Made by a program: the position numbers and the translations under genes. This document shows positions 1-12,600 of a stretch of DNA of 64,000 nucleotides, in pieces. Within the stretch, counting starts at the first letter, position 1. Each line of letters starts with the position of its first letter. The notes beneath the pieces were generated by a model. The model did not search any database, had not been told where the DNA came from, and saw only the letters and a program-made list of their open reading frames with translations. Source of the DNA: Cololabis saira (taxonomy: Eukaryota > Chordata > Actinopteri > Beloniformes > Belonidae); NCBI RefSeq assembly GCF_033807715.1, contig NC_084587.1:25086517-25150516 (forward strand), in the 5' to 3' direction.

Positions 1-1437
1 AGAGGTTAGTACCCATTTGTAGTGAATCAAATATTGCAATTGAATCAAATAGCGTAATAAGATCCACAGGCTGACTTCCTGGGCTCTCTGAAGAAGACTG
101 GGTGGATCATGGGCAAAGGCTCTCGCTCTGATTTGATTTCTTGTGCATTACTGTGACAGTCTCAGAGAGGACAAGACATCAAGAAAACATCAATTTCTCT
201 TCAATAACAGACTTGGCAAAACAGATTGATTCACCAGGAGCTCCTTTAATTATATTTTAATGCTGCTGACAAGAGAGACTTGTCTGTAATGCTGTCGCGA
301 CAGCTTCAACTGTTTGATAAAGACCCGACAGATGAGTCAGGAGTCACGTAGTAAATCGGGGATTAAGTGTGAACCCACAGCAACGTCAAAACTCCTGATC
401 ACAAGACAAGCAAACAGTGATCCAACGACACTGAAGCTCTGGGGTTCTGAACCAAACCGTGCAGGGCTTGGATTTTAACTATGAGCATTCATGCTAAACT
501 TGTCTAAGAATCAAGTCACTAGCAATTTCCTCATGTGATATATATATATTTTTTAATACTTACAATATTTCTCGCTTGTCCGATTGCATATGTGCGTATC
601 TGAACATGGTTGCGATGTTTCTTCTACGATGGTTCTAAATGTCCCCCATACTATCAACTCTTCCATGACATAGCTGTCTTTTCAGATTACGAATAAGCCT
701 CCCAACTGTGAGGTGCTGAGATATTTCAGCCCTAAAGTAAACATTAGCCCCCCTTAGTGGTTTTTATTCATTTCCACAAGGACCGCACATGTAAGAAAGG
801 CTTTGTCTGAGCTGTTGCAGCAGCCGTGGCAACTCATGGTTTTCTGTTCACTTTCGGCTCTGGAGGGCACAGACTTAAATGACATGTCAAGCATAACATT
901 CCCTGTCAATAAAAGAGAATTTTCCGTTAGTTTTGATTGTTTTCACCACGATCTGACAATTTTTAGCTCCAGTGGCACACATAATTAAAGATGACCGTGG
1001 GGGTGTTGTTACTGCTACCAGTGTTTGAACTTTGGGCTTCAGGGAAAGCTAAAAAAATGTTTTATATTCTTCCCAGGAGAAACATAATGAGCAATTAGAT
1101 TACAAATGTTCCAACACTCATCCAGTTCATCTGAAATTCTAAATATCTCAAGGACTTTGAAGTTTCGGGGCCAGAACATTCGCGATTGTCAAGGCTAAAT
1201 ATGTGTGTCACACTCAAGACTGCTAATCACAGCAGCAGTACCCAGGAATGAACCTCACCAGAAACGTCCCAGAGTCCTAAATTCACCTCAGACCCCCATT
1301 TTGCAGCAGCGGTTGTAGCGCAAAGGGAGATTGTTGAGAGTACCACTGTTGCCTTGCTGTTGTTGTACTCCCCCTCTCAAAACAGCGTGGCTGTAATTAC
1401 TGTCGGCCCAGCTCAGCCCACGCCTGAGAATGGCTTC

Positions 1438-1447
1438 TGTGTGTGTT

Positions 1448-1481
<34 letters not shown>
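1438..1481. repeat. (TG)n microsatellite
   Basis: Dinucleotide TG/GT run of about 44 bp, interrupted once by a TTGG near 1446. Intronic and probably length-polymorphic. Confidence 0.9.
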
Positions 1482-2286
1482 CTTCTTTGGTCAGCCTTGG
1501 TTTAGCAACTAGTTATTTTACAGTTCCTTAACGTTTAGGTAGTGACAGAGAGGTATGCACCTCCATTGACTTGAACGCTGGTGCCAGCAGAGTTCTGGGA
1601 CCACTCCTGGCTGACTTGAATTGGCAGATGAGTGAGGAGATGCACATCTTTGAAAGTCTGTATTTCCGGAAAGAAGTTGTTTATTATTTTCTGAAAGGGA
1701 TATTAGTGCTTGAATATTAGAGAAGGTGGCAGGTCACATGGTTGAAATTTGGTAGTGAGCTGACAACGGCCGATTACGGCTCAAACGCAAATAGAGGACG
1801 TGAGGCCCAATAAAACACACAACAGAACAGCTTTGTCCATAAAAGGAGATCAAGTGTGATGAGATTCTTTAAAATGTTTAAGTACTTGGCCCGAACACAG
1901 CGCACTATCCTACAGGAAATTATCAGTAATAAGAGATTTATATCCAATTGGATCTGTTTTGGTGGAGGTGCAGAATTAATTGAACGTGCCCACATCCAAT
2001 CAAGGTTTATATCTGTAAGAGTCAGCAAGAGTTTTAAAAGACACAATACAAAGCTGTTCCTTCAGACCAGACTCGAAAGCCACAGCTCCAAAAGCACATG
2101 AAAGCGCAACACCCGTCCATTGAAGGAGAAGAGGTTGACAGACGACCCACTGGTCCAGTGACCGGGCTTGGTTCACACATAACAAATTAGGTGGTGTTTT
2201 TCGAAACCCTGTCGCTTATACAGATGATTAATTTATTTAGTTTTGATATAAGATAATTTAATAAACTGTTTGAGATCAGTTTGTAG

Positions 2287-2911
2287 TAGGCCTGTGTTGA
2301 AAAAAAACAACTATTTTCCGATTCTAAATCGATTCTCAAATTAATTACTAAAAATCAATTACATTTTCGCCTGGTGAACTTAAATCCCAGTAGTAATTTA
2401 ATTCACACATGCGCGTATCACAATGAACATGGCGTCGAAGAGTAGCCGTAGCGTTAACAAGGCACTGGATTTGAAAACTCATGAAAGGCTTAAAGATTTG
2501 CGTAAAAGTTTTTTTTTTTCTTGGACTAAATAAACTTTTCTTTTCGAGAAAAAATGCTGCAAAAGGGGTTACTATAAGCGGAGGACACTGCGCTCTTCTC
2601 TGCCCCTCCCGCCCCCGCTGCCCTCATAAACAAAACAAAATTGTCGAAGCGGCCGCCTGAGAAAGCAGCGCAGAAGCTACAGAGCCACCGGTTTACTCCC
2701 AGGTACGGGGCAGAGCAACTTCCCCAGGACTGTTAAGGCTGCAATATGAGCTTGCATTCATGTCTGTTTGTGCAGACAACCACGCAAGGAGAGCGCGTTC
2801 TACTGTAATACGGATTCGGATTCGGATCGAATCAAATCGTGATAATTGATTCTGAATCTTAAGAATCGGAATAAAATCGATTCTTGACATTTGAATTGAT
2901 CCCCAGCCCTA
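2287..2911. mobile_element. hAT-like non-autonomous DNA transposon
   Basis: The ends are inverted and similar: the left begins TAGGCCTGTG and the reverse complement of the right begins TAGGGCTGGG (8 of 10). Both ends are followed by AATCGATT-rich sequence. The 8 bases before the element (GTTTGTAG, 2279-2286) and after it (GTCTGTAG, 2912-2919) match at 7 of 8, as expected for an aged 8-bp hAT target duplication. No transposase frame survives in the 625 bp. Family assignment rests on end structure only. Confidence 0.65.
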
Positions 2912-5263
2912 GTCTGTAGAGAGAATGTTCAGGTATATGCTTCAAGAAAACATCTTCCCAATTTGTCCTTGGTGACTTGTCCATACCACCTGGCAGATTG
3001 CATCAATTTGGACAGATTTAAGATGATCTAAATAATGTGAATAATTCTAACTAATAATCATCCAGGTTGCAAAGCGCTTTTAGTTGTTTCCATATTTATT
3101 TCAGCAAATAAGGAGAGTGTGGTGTGGCCCAAATAAATCTTCCACTCCGGTTTATTGCCCTCTCGCTTGCCAACTTTTTGTCTCGTGCACTCTGTCTAAC
3201 TCATATTTTTAACAAATTTCAGTCCTTAAACACTGCCATAAACAGAAAGAAAACACTAACATGCTATCCTGTGGCAGGATTGTCTCAGCATTGAGGTGTA
3301 AATTATGTTTAAGAAGTGGGAGTTCTCCAAATACCTCACATGGCTAAGTTAAACCCAAATGATTTTTTTCTTTTCCCCAGATTGGGCTGGTGCAAGTCAT
3401 TTTTGTTATTTTTAATTGTTTTGCTCTTGTTGTACTTGTTGCTATAGAAAGGCACAGCACGGAGGGTTGTTTTTTTTATTTGGAAGCTTATTTGCAGAGA
3501 AATTATACGTTTGACAAGCAGACCTTGCCGTGGTAAATGTTTTCACATGCAAGCTTCTGCTGTTGAATGCATTTACCGTACAAAGGAGAGTTTCATACAG
3601 GTAAGCTCAAAAACATTTTTATCCATCATCGCCGGCCTTGCTGAGGCATATGCGTTATTGGTCAGCGTGGCTTATTTCAATGATAACGCTTGTTCAGCCA
3701 GCATGCAAAACATAATAAAGATAATCATAGGTGGCCGTAAGAAAATTACTAATCATATTTTGTCCACGTTTGAACATCCTTTTTACTCAGCAGCGGTGGG
3801 AGAGTTTGTGTTTATGTACCATTGCAGTGAAAGAAAAAAAGAGAGCTCCTTCTTTTAGTATTCACTTTGGTTTTTCAGTTCATATTTTTAAGTAACAACG
3901 AATGTTAAATGTGCGACCGGCAGCTAAAGATTAGATAAAGCCTAAAAAGCAAAAAAAAAAAAAAAAAAAAGGGAATGAAAAGCTGGAGCACACGCGCCTC
4001 AATCTCCCTCAATCTCAGTGCTCAGTATAGCTATTTCTGTGGACCTGAAGGCTGTGGCCTGCTATTCTTGCTGCAGGCATATGTGCCATTGATGGGTTTG
4101 GGTTTCCGAAATCCTTTTCTTTATGCTAATCAGACGCAGTGTGGCGAGCAGAAAGCTCTGGTGCGGTCGAAGTTGGCATGTCTACTCTACACTCAGTTTC
4201 TGCAAAGTTGTAATTACACTTGGAGTAGGAGCACAATGTTGCCTATAATGTAGAAATGTAACAATACCCTTCCCCCATTTTTTTTCTCAGTCCTTGCCTT
4301 GTTTTTGAGTTTGATGCAAAATTACATTAGCCAGGAACTCAAGACTCAAGACTCCAGCTAGGTTTATTTTTACTTTTGTCTCGGTGATTGATGTCACCCG
4401 ACATAAATCCCATGCTTAAAATGGACGATAGAGTTCTAAAAGACCCTCGAAACACTTCAGTTCTTTTCCTTTCCTTGTGACAAAAAGTGCTCAGACCTGT
4501 GGCTGATGTCTGACTGGTTGTCTATTTACTCAGCTTGTGGAGAAACTAAAAGTAGGGTGTCAAGGCTACACTGCTGTTTGGGTACTATTTGCAGATCTTT
4601 GTGATATTTCACATATGTCAGGCAGTATGGAGGACTGTCTGGCAATGGCATAAACCAGGAACTGGGAGGACCACAGGGAAAAGTGTTACTTGAGATTTAG
4701 GCTTTTGCCTTGCCATTTTCACAAAATAGGAGTGCCATAAACTCCTCATGAAGTTGCCACTGTTCCATTTTTTTCATTCACACATTTTGAAAAAGGACTG
4801 CATTTATGTGTTCTTACAAAGAGCAAGCCCCTGTTACAGAGTCAGCCTTGTAACAACAGCATTGTTGGCAAGTATGGTGCGTAACACGATAGAGCCCCCA
4901 GCGTACTTGCCAAACAGATGTAGAAGTGCCAAAACATCCAGCTCCTTGAATAACTGCAAGGGTAGACTTCAATTAATGGTAATTAGTTACACAAACAGAA
5001 TGCCACGACTGGTTTGGGGTTGGTCTGGAATGGCTCAGGCCTGGAGCATATCTGAGGTCCAAGCTGAAGGATGGCCAGCTTGCTTGTAGGCTGCCAGCTG
5101 GATCTGCCGGCTGCTCCAACCGGGGCAAACGTTTCAGCTTATGGATAACCAACCATGGTTCCAGCAGAGTTTGCCACAACTGTTTTAGATTCAGCCGTTA
5201 TATACGATGTTTGTTTTGGTAGCGATGTCTAATATGAAGATGGATGGAAAGATTTCAGGATGA

Positions 5264-5745
5264 ATGTATCAGGTTCAGGTTCAGGTTACTTTATTGATAC
5301 CCAAGGGTAAACTGGTTTTGCAGTCGAGAGTTAAACAAGCAGCAGAAAACAGACAATCAGTTCAGGAACAAGACATTTAAGAAGAACACATACACATAAA
5401 ACAAGAGACAGCTTCGGCTCGACAGAAAGTGCTGCAGTTCATGAAATAAATATAAGAAATAAAAGACATGAGGCTAAAAAAGAATTAAAACACCAAGAGC
5501 AAAATTTCCTCCAAGTTAGGAATGGATAAGAGCAATAAGATAAAAACATTGTAAAATACATCGTGCTCCGAAAAGTGACTTGTGCAACTTTTGTGCAAAC
5601 TACAGCTTGTTCACCAGTGTCACTGCAGCTGGAACAAAGCTGTTTTTATAACGTTTTGTTTTACAAAATGGGACTGACAACCTCTGTCCAGAGGGGAGAA
5701 ACTGAAATTCACTGTGCAAAGGGTGTAAACTATCATTTAAAATGG
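5264..5745. repeat. Degenerate interspersed repeat (unclassified)
   Basis: Begins with a GGTTCA triplication and a CTTTATTGATACCCAAGGG motif. A block at about 5605-5730 (CTTGTTCACCAGTGTCACTG ... CAGAGGGGAGAAACTG) resembles a repeat I associate with fish genomes. No terminal repeats or target duplications were found, so the class is left open. Confidence 0.35.
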
Positions 5746-6587
5746 TAGCATTAGTTAGCATCATGGGTTAGCATGAGCCAAGCTTAGCTTAAATATCTGG
5801 CTTGTTGTAACTACGGTAACGTGTTCCTTCAAGATACCAGGGTTGATCGTTCTGCCTATTTTGGGTTAACTGGAGTTGGGCAGAGGCAGCTCCTGCTTAT
5901 ATGGTATTAACCAGAGTCTCTAAACTAAACTATTCAGAGAAAGTACTCTTCAAAAAACCCAAGTGACATCCCAGAGGGTTTGACCAGTTATTTTTGTACA
6001 GTCCTTGTGCTTACCACATACAAGCCAATTTGCTTCAGTGGTGATCTCTGTTGGCAGGTCAGAGATATTCTATATCAGCCTTCCAGGCTGTTCTTACGCT
6101 CAGAACATGGTTGCACAATGAAGGCACATCATTCCCACCTTGAACAGGATGAAAACACCTACTGATGGGTGACTGATGAGATATCCAGCAGCGTTCATAT
6201 TATGTTACCCAACATAGTTTTTTTTCTTTCTCCTTCAGGCGTCTCAGTATTTGATAGCTGTTCATTCAAAAGATGATGTGTGAGCCCTTTCTTACGAGAA
6301 TCCATTAATTTCCAGTAGTTTTCACGAAAACGTGACAGTTTGTAAGAATTGTGTTTCTATGTTTAATATTTTTACTTGTCATGTGGCATGTATTAGTTCA
6401 GTAAGGTAACCGTAGGAAGTTTTTGCCCTTTCAGCTGCCCGATTCTTGTCTGGCATCTTTAGGTGATTTATTTTCATGACTTATCTTCTTAAGAAAAAAA
6501 ACCAAGGAAATGTAAAATATGTTACTTTGTTGACACAGGTAATTCATTTTTATGATTTATTTTATTTCTTTTGATTGTGTTTGACAG

Positions 6588-6649
6588 GTCTGGTTACAAC
6601 GACTTCAAGGAAACTCGACAGGGAGCAACAAGATGAGCACATTCTTGAG
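6588..6649 (+). CDS. fat1: fat1 exon (first in window): end of cadherin repeat ~11
   Basis: 62-bp exon between TTGACAG and GTAAAA. Two bases complete a split codon, then residues 1-20 read [20 protein letters not shown]. The LDRE motif is the penultimate-strand signature of a cadherin repeat. The repeat finishes in the next exon, 6 kb away. Being short and isolated, it is recognised by frame continuity and by its match to the FAT1 pattern as I remember it. Confidence 0.88.
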
Positions 6650-9600
6650 GTAAAAGACCTTATTCTGAATTTTGTTTTTTTTATTTTTTAACTGCCTTGT
6701 TTTGCAACCTGGCAGTCAGGATCCAACTTCTCCTGACTGCCACATGTTGCCAACAGAAAACTCCTCATGTTTACAGTACGCATCAAAGGTCTTTTTTGGA
6801 ATAATTTGTCCTCATACCGATTTCCGGATGAGAAGGCAGAGGTGGTTTGGAGGTCCTAGGTACTTTTTACTTTGTTCTCTCTCAGTGTTCCGTCACGCTG
6901 ATGGTGCAGGCAGAGACAGGAAACTGCTGTCAAACCAACATGCCAATGTCTAAACTTGTGGGATTTAATTGAGCTCTGCCCTGTGCTCCTTTGGATGCTT
7001 CCCTCCCTCTTTCACACCACAGACCTGAGGTTGATAATCGCTTTTGAATTTTGTTTCTGATCATGACAGAGGGGCAGACTGATTGCCTTTTAATGATTGT
7101 TTAAAGTTTGTTTGGATATCCTTAAATGACACTTGGTGCTGCTGCATCTGGTGCCAGAGCCTTTTCAGTGTTTATATTTTGCTTGTACTGTATATTTCCC
7201 TGAAGTATCTATATTATAGGACTGGTGTTAAAATGATAGCGATTAAAGCGAGGAATAAGGAATGGCTACTCACTCCAGTTCCCGATAAAATCTACTTTTG
7301 CATCGTCAACCCCGATAGTTTCAGTATGGTAGAATAGTAGCATTCTACCACATACTGTGTTTTGAACTTGAGAAGCATATTGGATACCAGGAACAAAAAC
7401 CCAAATCTCCTCCTCTAACTAGTGGCTTTCTGTAGGTGTAAAATTGCTTCGTCCAGAATCTGTGAAGGTACAAAAATTTTGAGTTTGTGTAATGCAAAAT
7501 CTTTTTTTTTTTTCATAAAAAAAAAATGTCCTGCCTAAGCTTCGTTTATGACTGTTGTTCATCAGTCTCATTTGACATGAAAGACTATCGTAGGTTTTAA
7601 TGTTGAAGGGGTTGTTTGACGAGGCTGTACCAGCCTCAAGGAAAAGGCTGGACATTTAAGATGTAGCCACTTCACCTTTAAAAGCGAATGTTCTTCAGAG
7701 GATACATAGTTCACTTCAAATAAAAAAGAAATTAGCTTCTAATGGCCAATCACTACTTTATTAAGTGACTTATATTTTGAAGAGACAAACAAAAAAAAAA
7801 AGTTGGCCTCTTTTTACCCCTGTGAAAAATAAAACGATTTCAAATTTCAGTTTTTTTATCGAGTTCATCAGTAGCACAGAACCAGAAGTGGCCCCTTTTC
7901 AAAAGCAACCTTGTAAACAACTGTGAAATGTGGTCCATATGACCACCGGTTCTTAACATCGGCCTCCAAGAATCTAACCTAAAAGAAACAGAGGAATGGA
8001 GTGATGCTGAAGCTCGAGGTTTACATAGTCAGTATGTGATGAAGGAGTTACGATGTGATTTTGATTTGAAGTGGCTCACTCAAGCCCCTAAAACCAGCTA
8101 CCAGGAGTGGAGGTGGCGGACATGGATGTTGAAAGCTCTAATACAATGACCAAAGCATGTTACACACATTTAGTTAAGACCACAGGAAATTGTCAAGTTG
8201 TGGGGGGGAAAAAAAAAAAATCGCCTTTAAGCAAGTCTTCTGTCAGTTTATTACCAAACTTCAATCAGATGCTGAGATTCAAAGCACAAAGAAACAGAAC
8301 CTTCTGGAAAAATAGCTAAAAATAGCCGAGTTGAATATCTCTTAGGAGTTTAGGAGAATGTTCATATTCTATTTAATAAAACTCAGTAGGGCAGTTTCAA
8401 ATAAAAAGAAAATGATTGAACACTAGCTTTAGAGTAATATAAAAAAAGACAACTAATGAAGTTTGTGTCTGTTGGTAACATATTTATTCAACAGAAAGAT
8501 CTTTATAAGTTTCACATTTTTAGAGTTCCTTAAACCCCACGGTTAACACCTGGGTGCTAGCAGGGCAAGTCTGACCAAAGTCTTAACTACTGCTCAGGTT
8601 TTTTAGTACCTTGTTGTGGGAGAGGAAACTAAACATGTGGGGCCATGTGGAACATGTGGAGCAATTAGAGGGAGGGCTGTGTCAGCATTGTTTGCACCAA
8701 ATGCCAAGAAGAGGTGGAGGGAGCACAGAGGCCCTTCGGCTTTTATGATGAGATGGATGGGGGTTGGTAATTGTCGTGTGTCTGTGTGTGAAAAGGAGAG
8801 AGAGAGAGCTAAAAGCAGTGGGGGAATTTGAGAAACGGCAAAGCTACTCTTGTCCATCTGAGCGTGGGCTCTAGCGGTAGGATCAGAGGCCTTGGTTTGC
8901 AGAAGGAGGGGGTGGGTAAATAGCAAAAGTGGGACATGCCAGGACATGCCGAGTATTCAGGCCTGGGACTGTAGAGAGCACATTGTAATGTTAAAACAGA
9001 GGTGAATGGGCTGTTCACATCTGCCGCCGAGAGCCCATGCCAGCATGCACTCTGGCCCATTTAACAGAAATAAGATCCCACTCAGTTCATTTTTTATGAT
9101 TATTCAGTAAATGTACAAAAGGTGGATAATCTGAGCCGGTTGTTTCAGCTGTTTTTCCATTTTTTAGAAGACAAAAATCACAGACAAAAGTCTTAATTTC
9201 TTAGCTTAATTGTGAGGAATAATATATGGAATCACATTGCACTTTCCATTTACTCATATGTATTATTATCATCCCAAAAGTATGTCTAAATATCCAGTCA
9301 AAAGAGCATCTTAACAAGCTGCACTTGACTGATTGACAAGAGACACGGCCCCAACAAGAGAGTTGTCAGTTTCAAGAATGGAAAGGATTATACTGGTCAC
9401 CGGATACCAGCTAGCTACCCACCTGTCTAGCATTTGGGGCAAGTCCTAACAAAATGGGAAGGTCAGAAAAGGGAAACATGCAGGTCAACCCACAAAGACA
9501 TCACAACATCAGGGCAGAAAAGAAAAAGCGGAATGCTTTGAACATAGTAAATGCACAACAAAAAGAATTTAAAAAAAGGGAGACTAAAGAGTTGCTGTGT

Positions 9601-12600
9601 TGCCAAACAAATCGACTGAAAGAAGTGTAACATACAGAGAAGTGAAACTAACATGTATTAACTAACAGAAGAAAGTGCTATTTCAGTAAGCTAAAAAGAC
9701 AAACTGGATGATTGATGGAATTGATATTTACTGATGCTGCAGTCGTGGATGACATGCAGGTTGCATGTCAATAAAGCACCTAAAGCACTGGAACATTTAA
9801 AAGAACATTGTCATTTTTTATACTTTTCTTATTCCATCCATCCATCCATCCATCCATCCATCCATCCATCCATCCATCCATCCATCCATCCATCCATCCA
9901 TCCATCCATCCATCCATCCATCCATCCATCCATCCATCCATCCATCCATCCATCCATCCATCCATCCATCCATCCATCCGTGCAATGGCAAGTGTCCAGT
10001 TGGTTGGCACATGTGCTTACACCTGGTATTAAAATGTGTGCCTAGTCTTGAGGATCTGACCTTCCCACTTTATGTGCAAATGCCCCTGCCTGTCATTTTC
10101 ACTTACATACAGCGCATGCTTTATTTTACAATCACAAAGGCAATTTGCAAAATCAAAGAGCCATCGTCTAAGATGATGATGATGTTCTTAAAGTAGCCTG
10201 TAAATTTGTCCTGGTGCTTTTGCACTCAGACTTCGAAGGGTCCCAGACCACCTTCAACTGTGTCCTGAGTGATCAAATCTGAATCCATCTGGGAATGTGT
10301 TAGGCTGTGCATTAGGGTGGGCCTCTTATGATTGGGTTGTGTTTGGACCGGTTATTACATTCATGTTCCCCAACTATGACATACTCACAATGAATGTCCT
10401 ATTTTCATGCTCATCGTAGCAGTCTTGGAAAATCCCAGTCTGTCCTTTTGCACAGGTTATTTTAATGAACACTGATCTCATTTATACAACAACATTTTCA
10501 TTTGGTCTTTGCGTTATAGTATACACTGAAAATCAACATAAAGGATTGTGTCCGTTTATCTTTTACACTTTTAGACTTTCTTTGTCTATTCTGCAGTTTG
10601 CATTGTAATCAGATAAATATGTTTGATAAGAATGTTACATATAGATCAACCAAGTGATGAACAGCTGTGCAGCTACAGTGTGCGTACAGTCAGTTACATA
10701 CATGGTAGTTTCAATGTACTTCATTTGAATACGTTTCACACATCTATAATAAGCAGGGGGGAGTTTTCTAGGTTTTTATACAATAAGGCATGAGAGATCC
10801 TAATTACTGATTTGTTTAGTTTGAGATGTTGCGTTTCACGGGAAAGGCAACAACATGCTGAATCATCCATGAAAAGACACTGAGACTCGGGTTTCTTGTC
10901 ATCCTGTTCATTTATTCTGCTCATGTGAATCAAGAGCTTAAGAAAGCAAAACACCTTACTTGATGAAAGGCATGGTACCAAATGGTTTGCCCCAGGCCCT
11001 GCACTTGCGGTTGTTTCTTCTTGAAGCACTTAGCAGATAGTTTTAAATGACTGTGACATTTCTCCTGCCTTTCAATTGTATGTTTTAACCTCATGTTAAA
11101 ACTCACATTTTTGCCTTTTTTTTCTCAGACATAGTTTTAACTGTCTTACTTTTACACAATAACAAAATGTATTTAATTCAGGATGTGGCTCTTTTCTTTA
11201 GACAAAATTTCACCTTGTCCTCTATACTGATTAATCCATGATAGATTAAAGAATAAAGAAAAGCCTTTGAGTCTATGTTTGGCTTGCTAGTTGGTGCAAT
11301 CAAGGGATTACTCCCTTGAAATGTGCAGTTCTTTGATTGACCACTGGGGAATTGCCTCCAAAGGCAAGTTAAATCATCTTTATTAACCTTCATGATAAAA
11401 TACATATATTTACAACTTGGTATGTCCATTTCAAACCCATGATAACTGCATTTTACATATCTCATCAGGTTAAAATATATGAACCCACGAATATATGCAC
11501 AATTACAGGATTTGGATTATCAGCCAGCAATGGTTAGACGGCGTGGTCCTCATCTCAACTCCGGCACTGCTTATTTCGGATTTCGTTTTGGTATCAACAA
11601 TCCAAAATGAAGATGTTTAAAGAAATCTGATCAGAATGAACCTGAGGTCTCAACAGTTAGGATCATATACACTAAGACAAAGGTTTTGAGATACCAAGCT
11701 CGGTTGGGTGTGATCCAGCCGGCTTCCCGGCCTGTCCATTCTGGCCTATTTTTGGATTAATATGTGACGCTTCAAAAGCACTTTTCACAAAAACCGATTG
11801 TGTGATGTCATGGGGTGGTTGGGTTGGGGTTAATTTATTTTTTAAACAGTGAGAGCGGCCAGTAACACTCAGCATCATGCCTCATTTCTAAACCAAGGTT
11901 ATATTAATGACACTTGTTTGATGCTGTGTTTTATACCGAGTAGTTTGGAGGTTTAAGAAAAGCCCCTGGTCTTAGTTGAACACTGTAAATGTTTATTAGC
12001 AGTTGGGAATCTTCTTGTGCAGACACGAAGCAGCAGAATCAGTGCAGCTCAGGTTAGTTAGAATTAATAGTACTTAATTAACAATATAGTACACAATTTA
12101 TATTTGCACAGTTCAGGCACTTATGTGTTCAACACAATCCAGATGAAAACGTGCAGATTTTATTTTTAGGCAGGAAAAGCTTACGCCCCTTATAACTTTT
12201 TTCATCAGATTGCTTGACCTGCTATTGTTGCTGTCTGGTTTTGGTTTCTTTTTTTTGGTAGCGACAAATCTGTTTTAGAAAAGACCTCCTGTCAGCCAGT
12301 CTTTGAGGGAGTTTCCTGTAATCTTGGCTCCAAGTTTGCGAGAATGACCTGGTTTGAAAAGAGGATTGAGAGTGAAGAGGGATTCTGTTTGACTTTTTTC
12401 TTTAATTAATTGACGCTTTGGATTTTTAGCACAGGGTGTCTTGATCTTAACAAAGTCCAGGTATAGTATCCATACTATTTAATGATACTTTCTAATATTA
12501 TTCACTGTTTCTGCTCACAAAAATTATGACTGAATGAGGACAAAGAATGCTTTGTGGATCAAAGAGATAAGACTTGGTGCTTTTACAGTTGCCCATAATC

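Larger units (their letters stand above)
1..6587 (+). other. Upstream intron of fat1 (3' part)
   Basis: No cadherin-like or other convincing coding exon is visible on either strand. The next exon (6588) starts inside a codon and inside a cadherin repeat, so an upstream exon must exist beyond position 1. By inference this stretch is the end of a long fat1 intron. It holds a GT microsatellite, an hAT-like element (2287-2911), a poly-A run near 3951-3970 and a degenerate repeat-like tract (5264-5745). Short open frames here have no family resemblance I recognise. Confidence 0.7.

Noticed and set aside
1..6587. Possible additional upstream fat1 exons
   Set aside because: No segment shows cadherin motifs with matching phase and splice signals; the missing exons most likely lie before the window.
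9734..10045. Open frames on both strands encoding HPSI or MDGW repeats
   Set aside because: They are translations of the (TCCA)n microsatellite, which has no stop in any of these frames; not genes.
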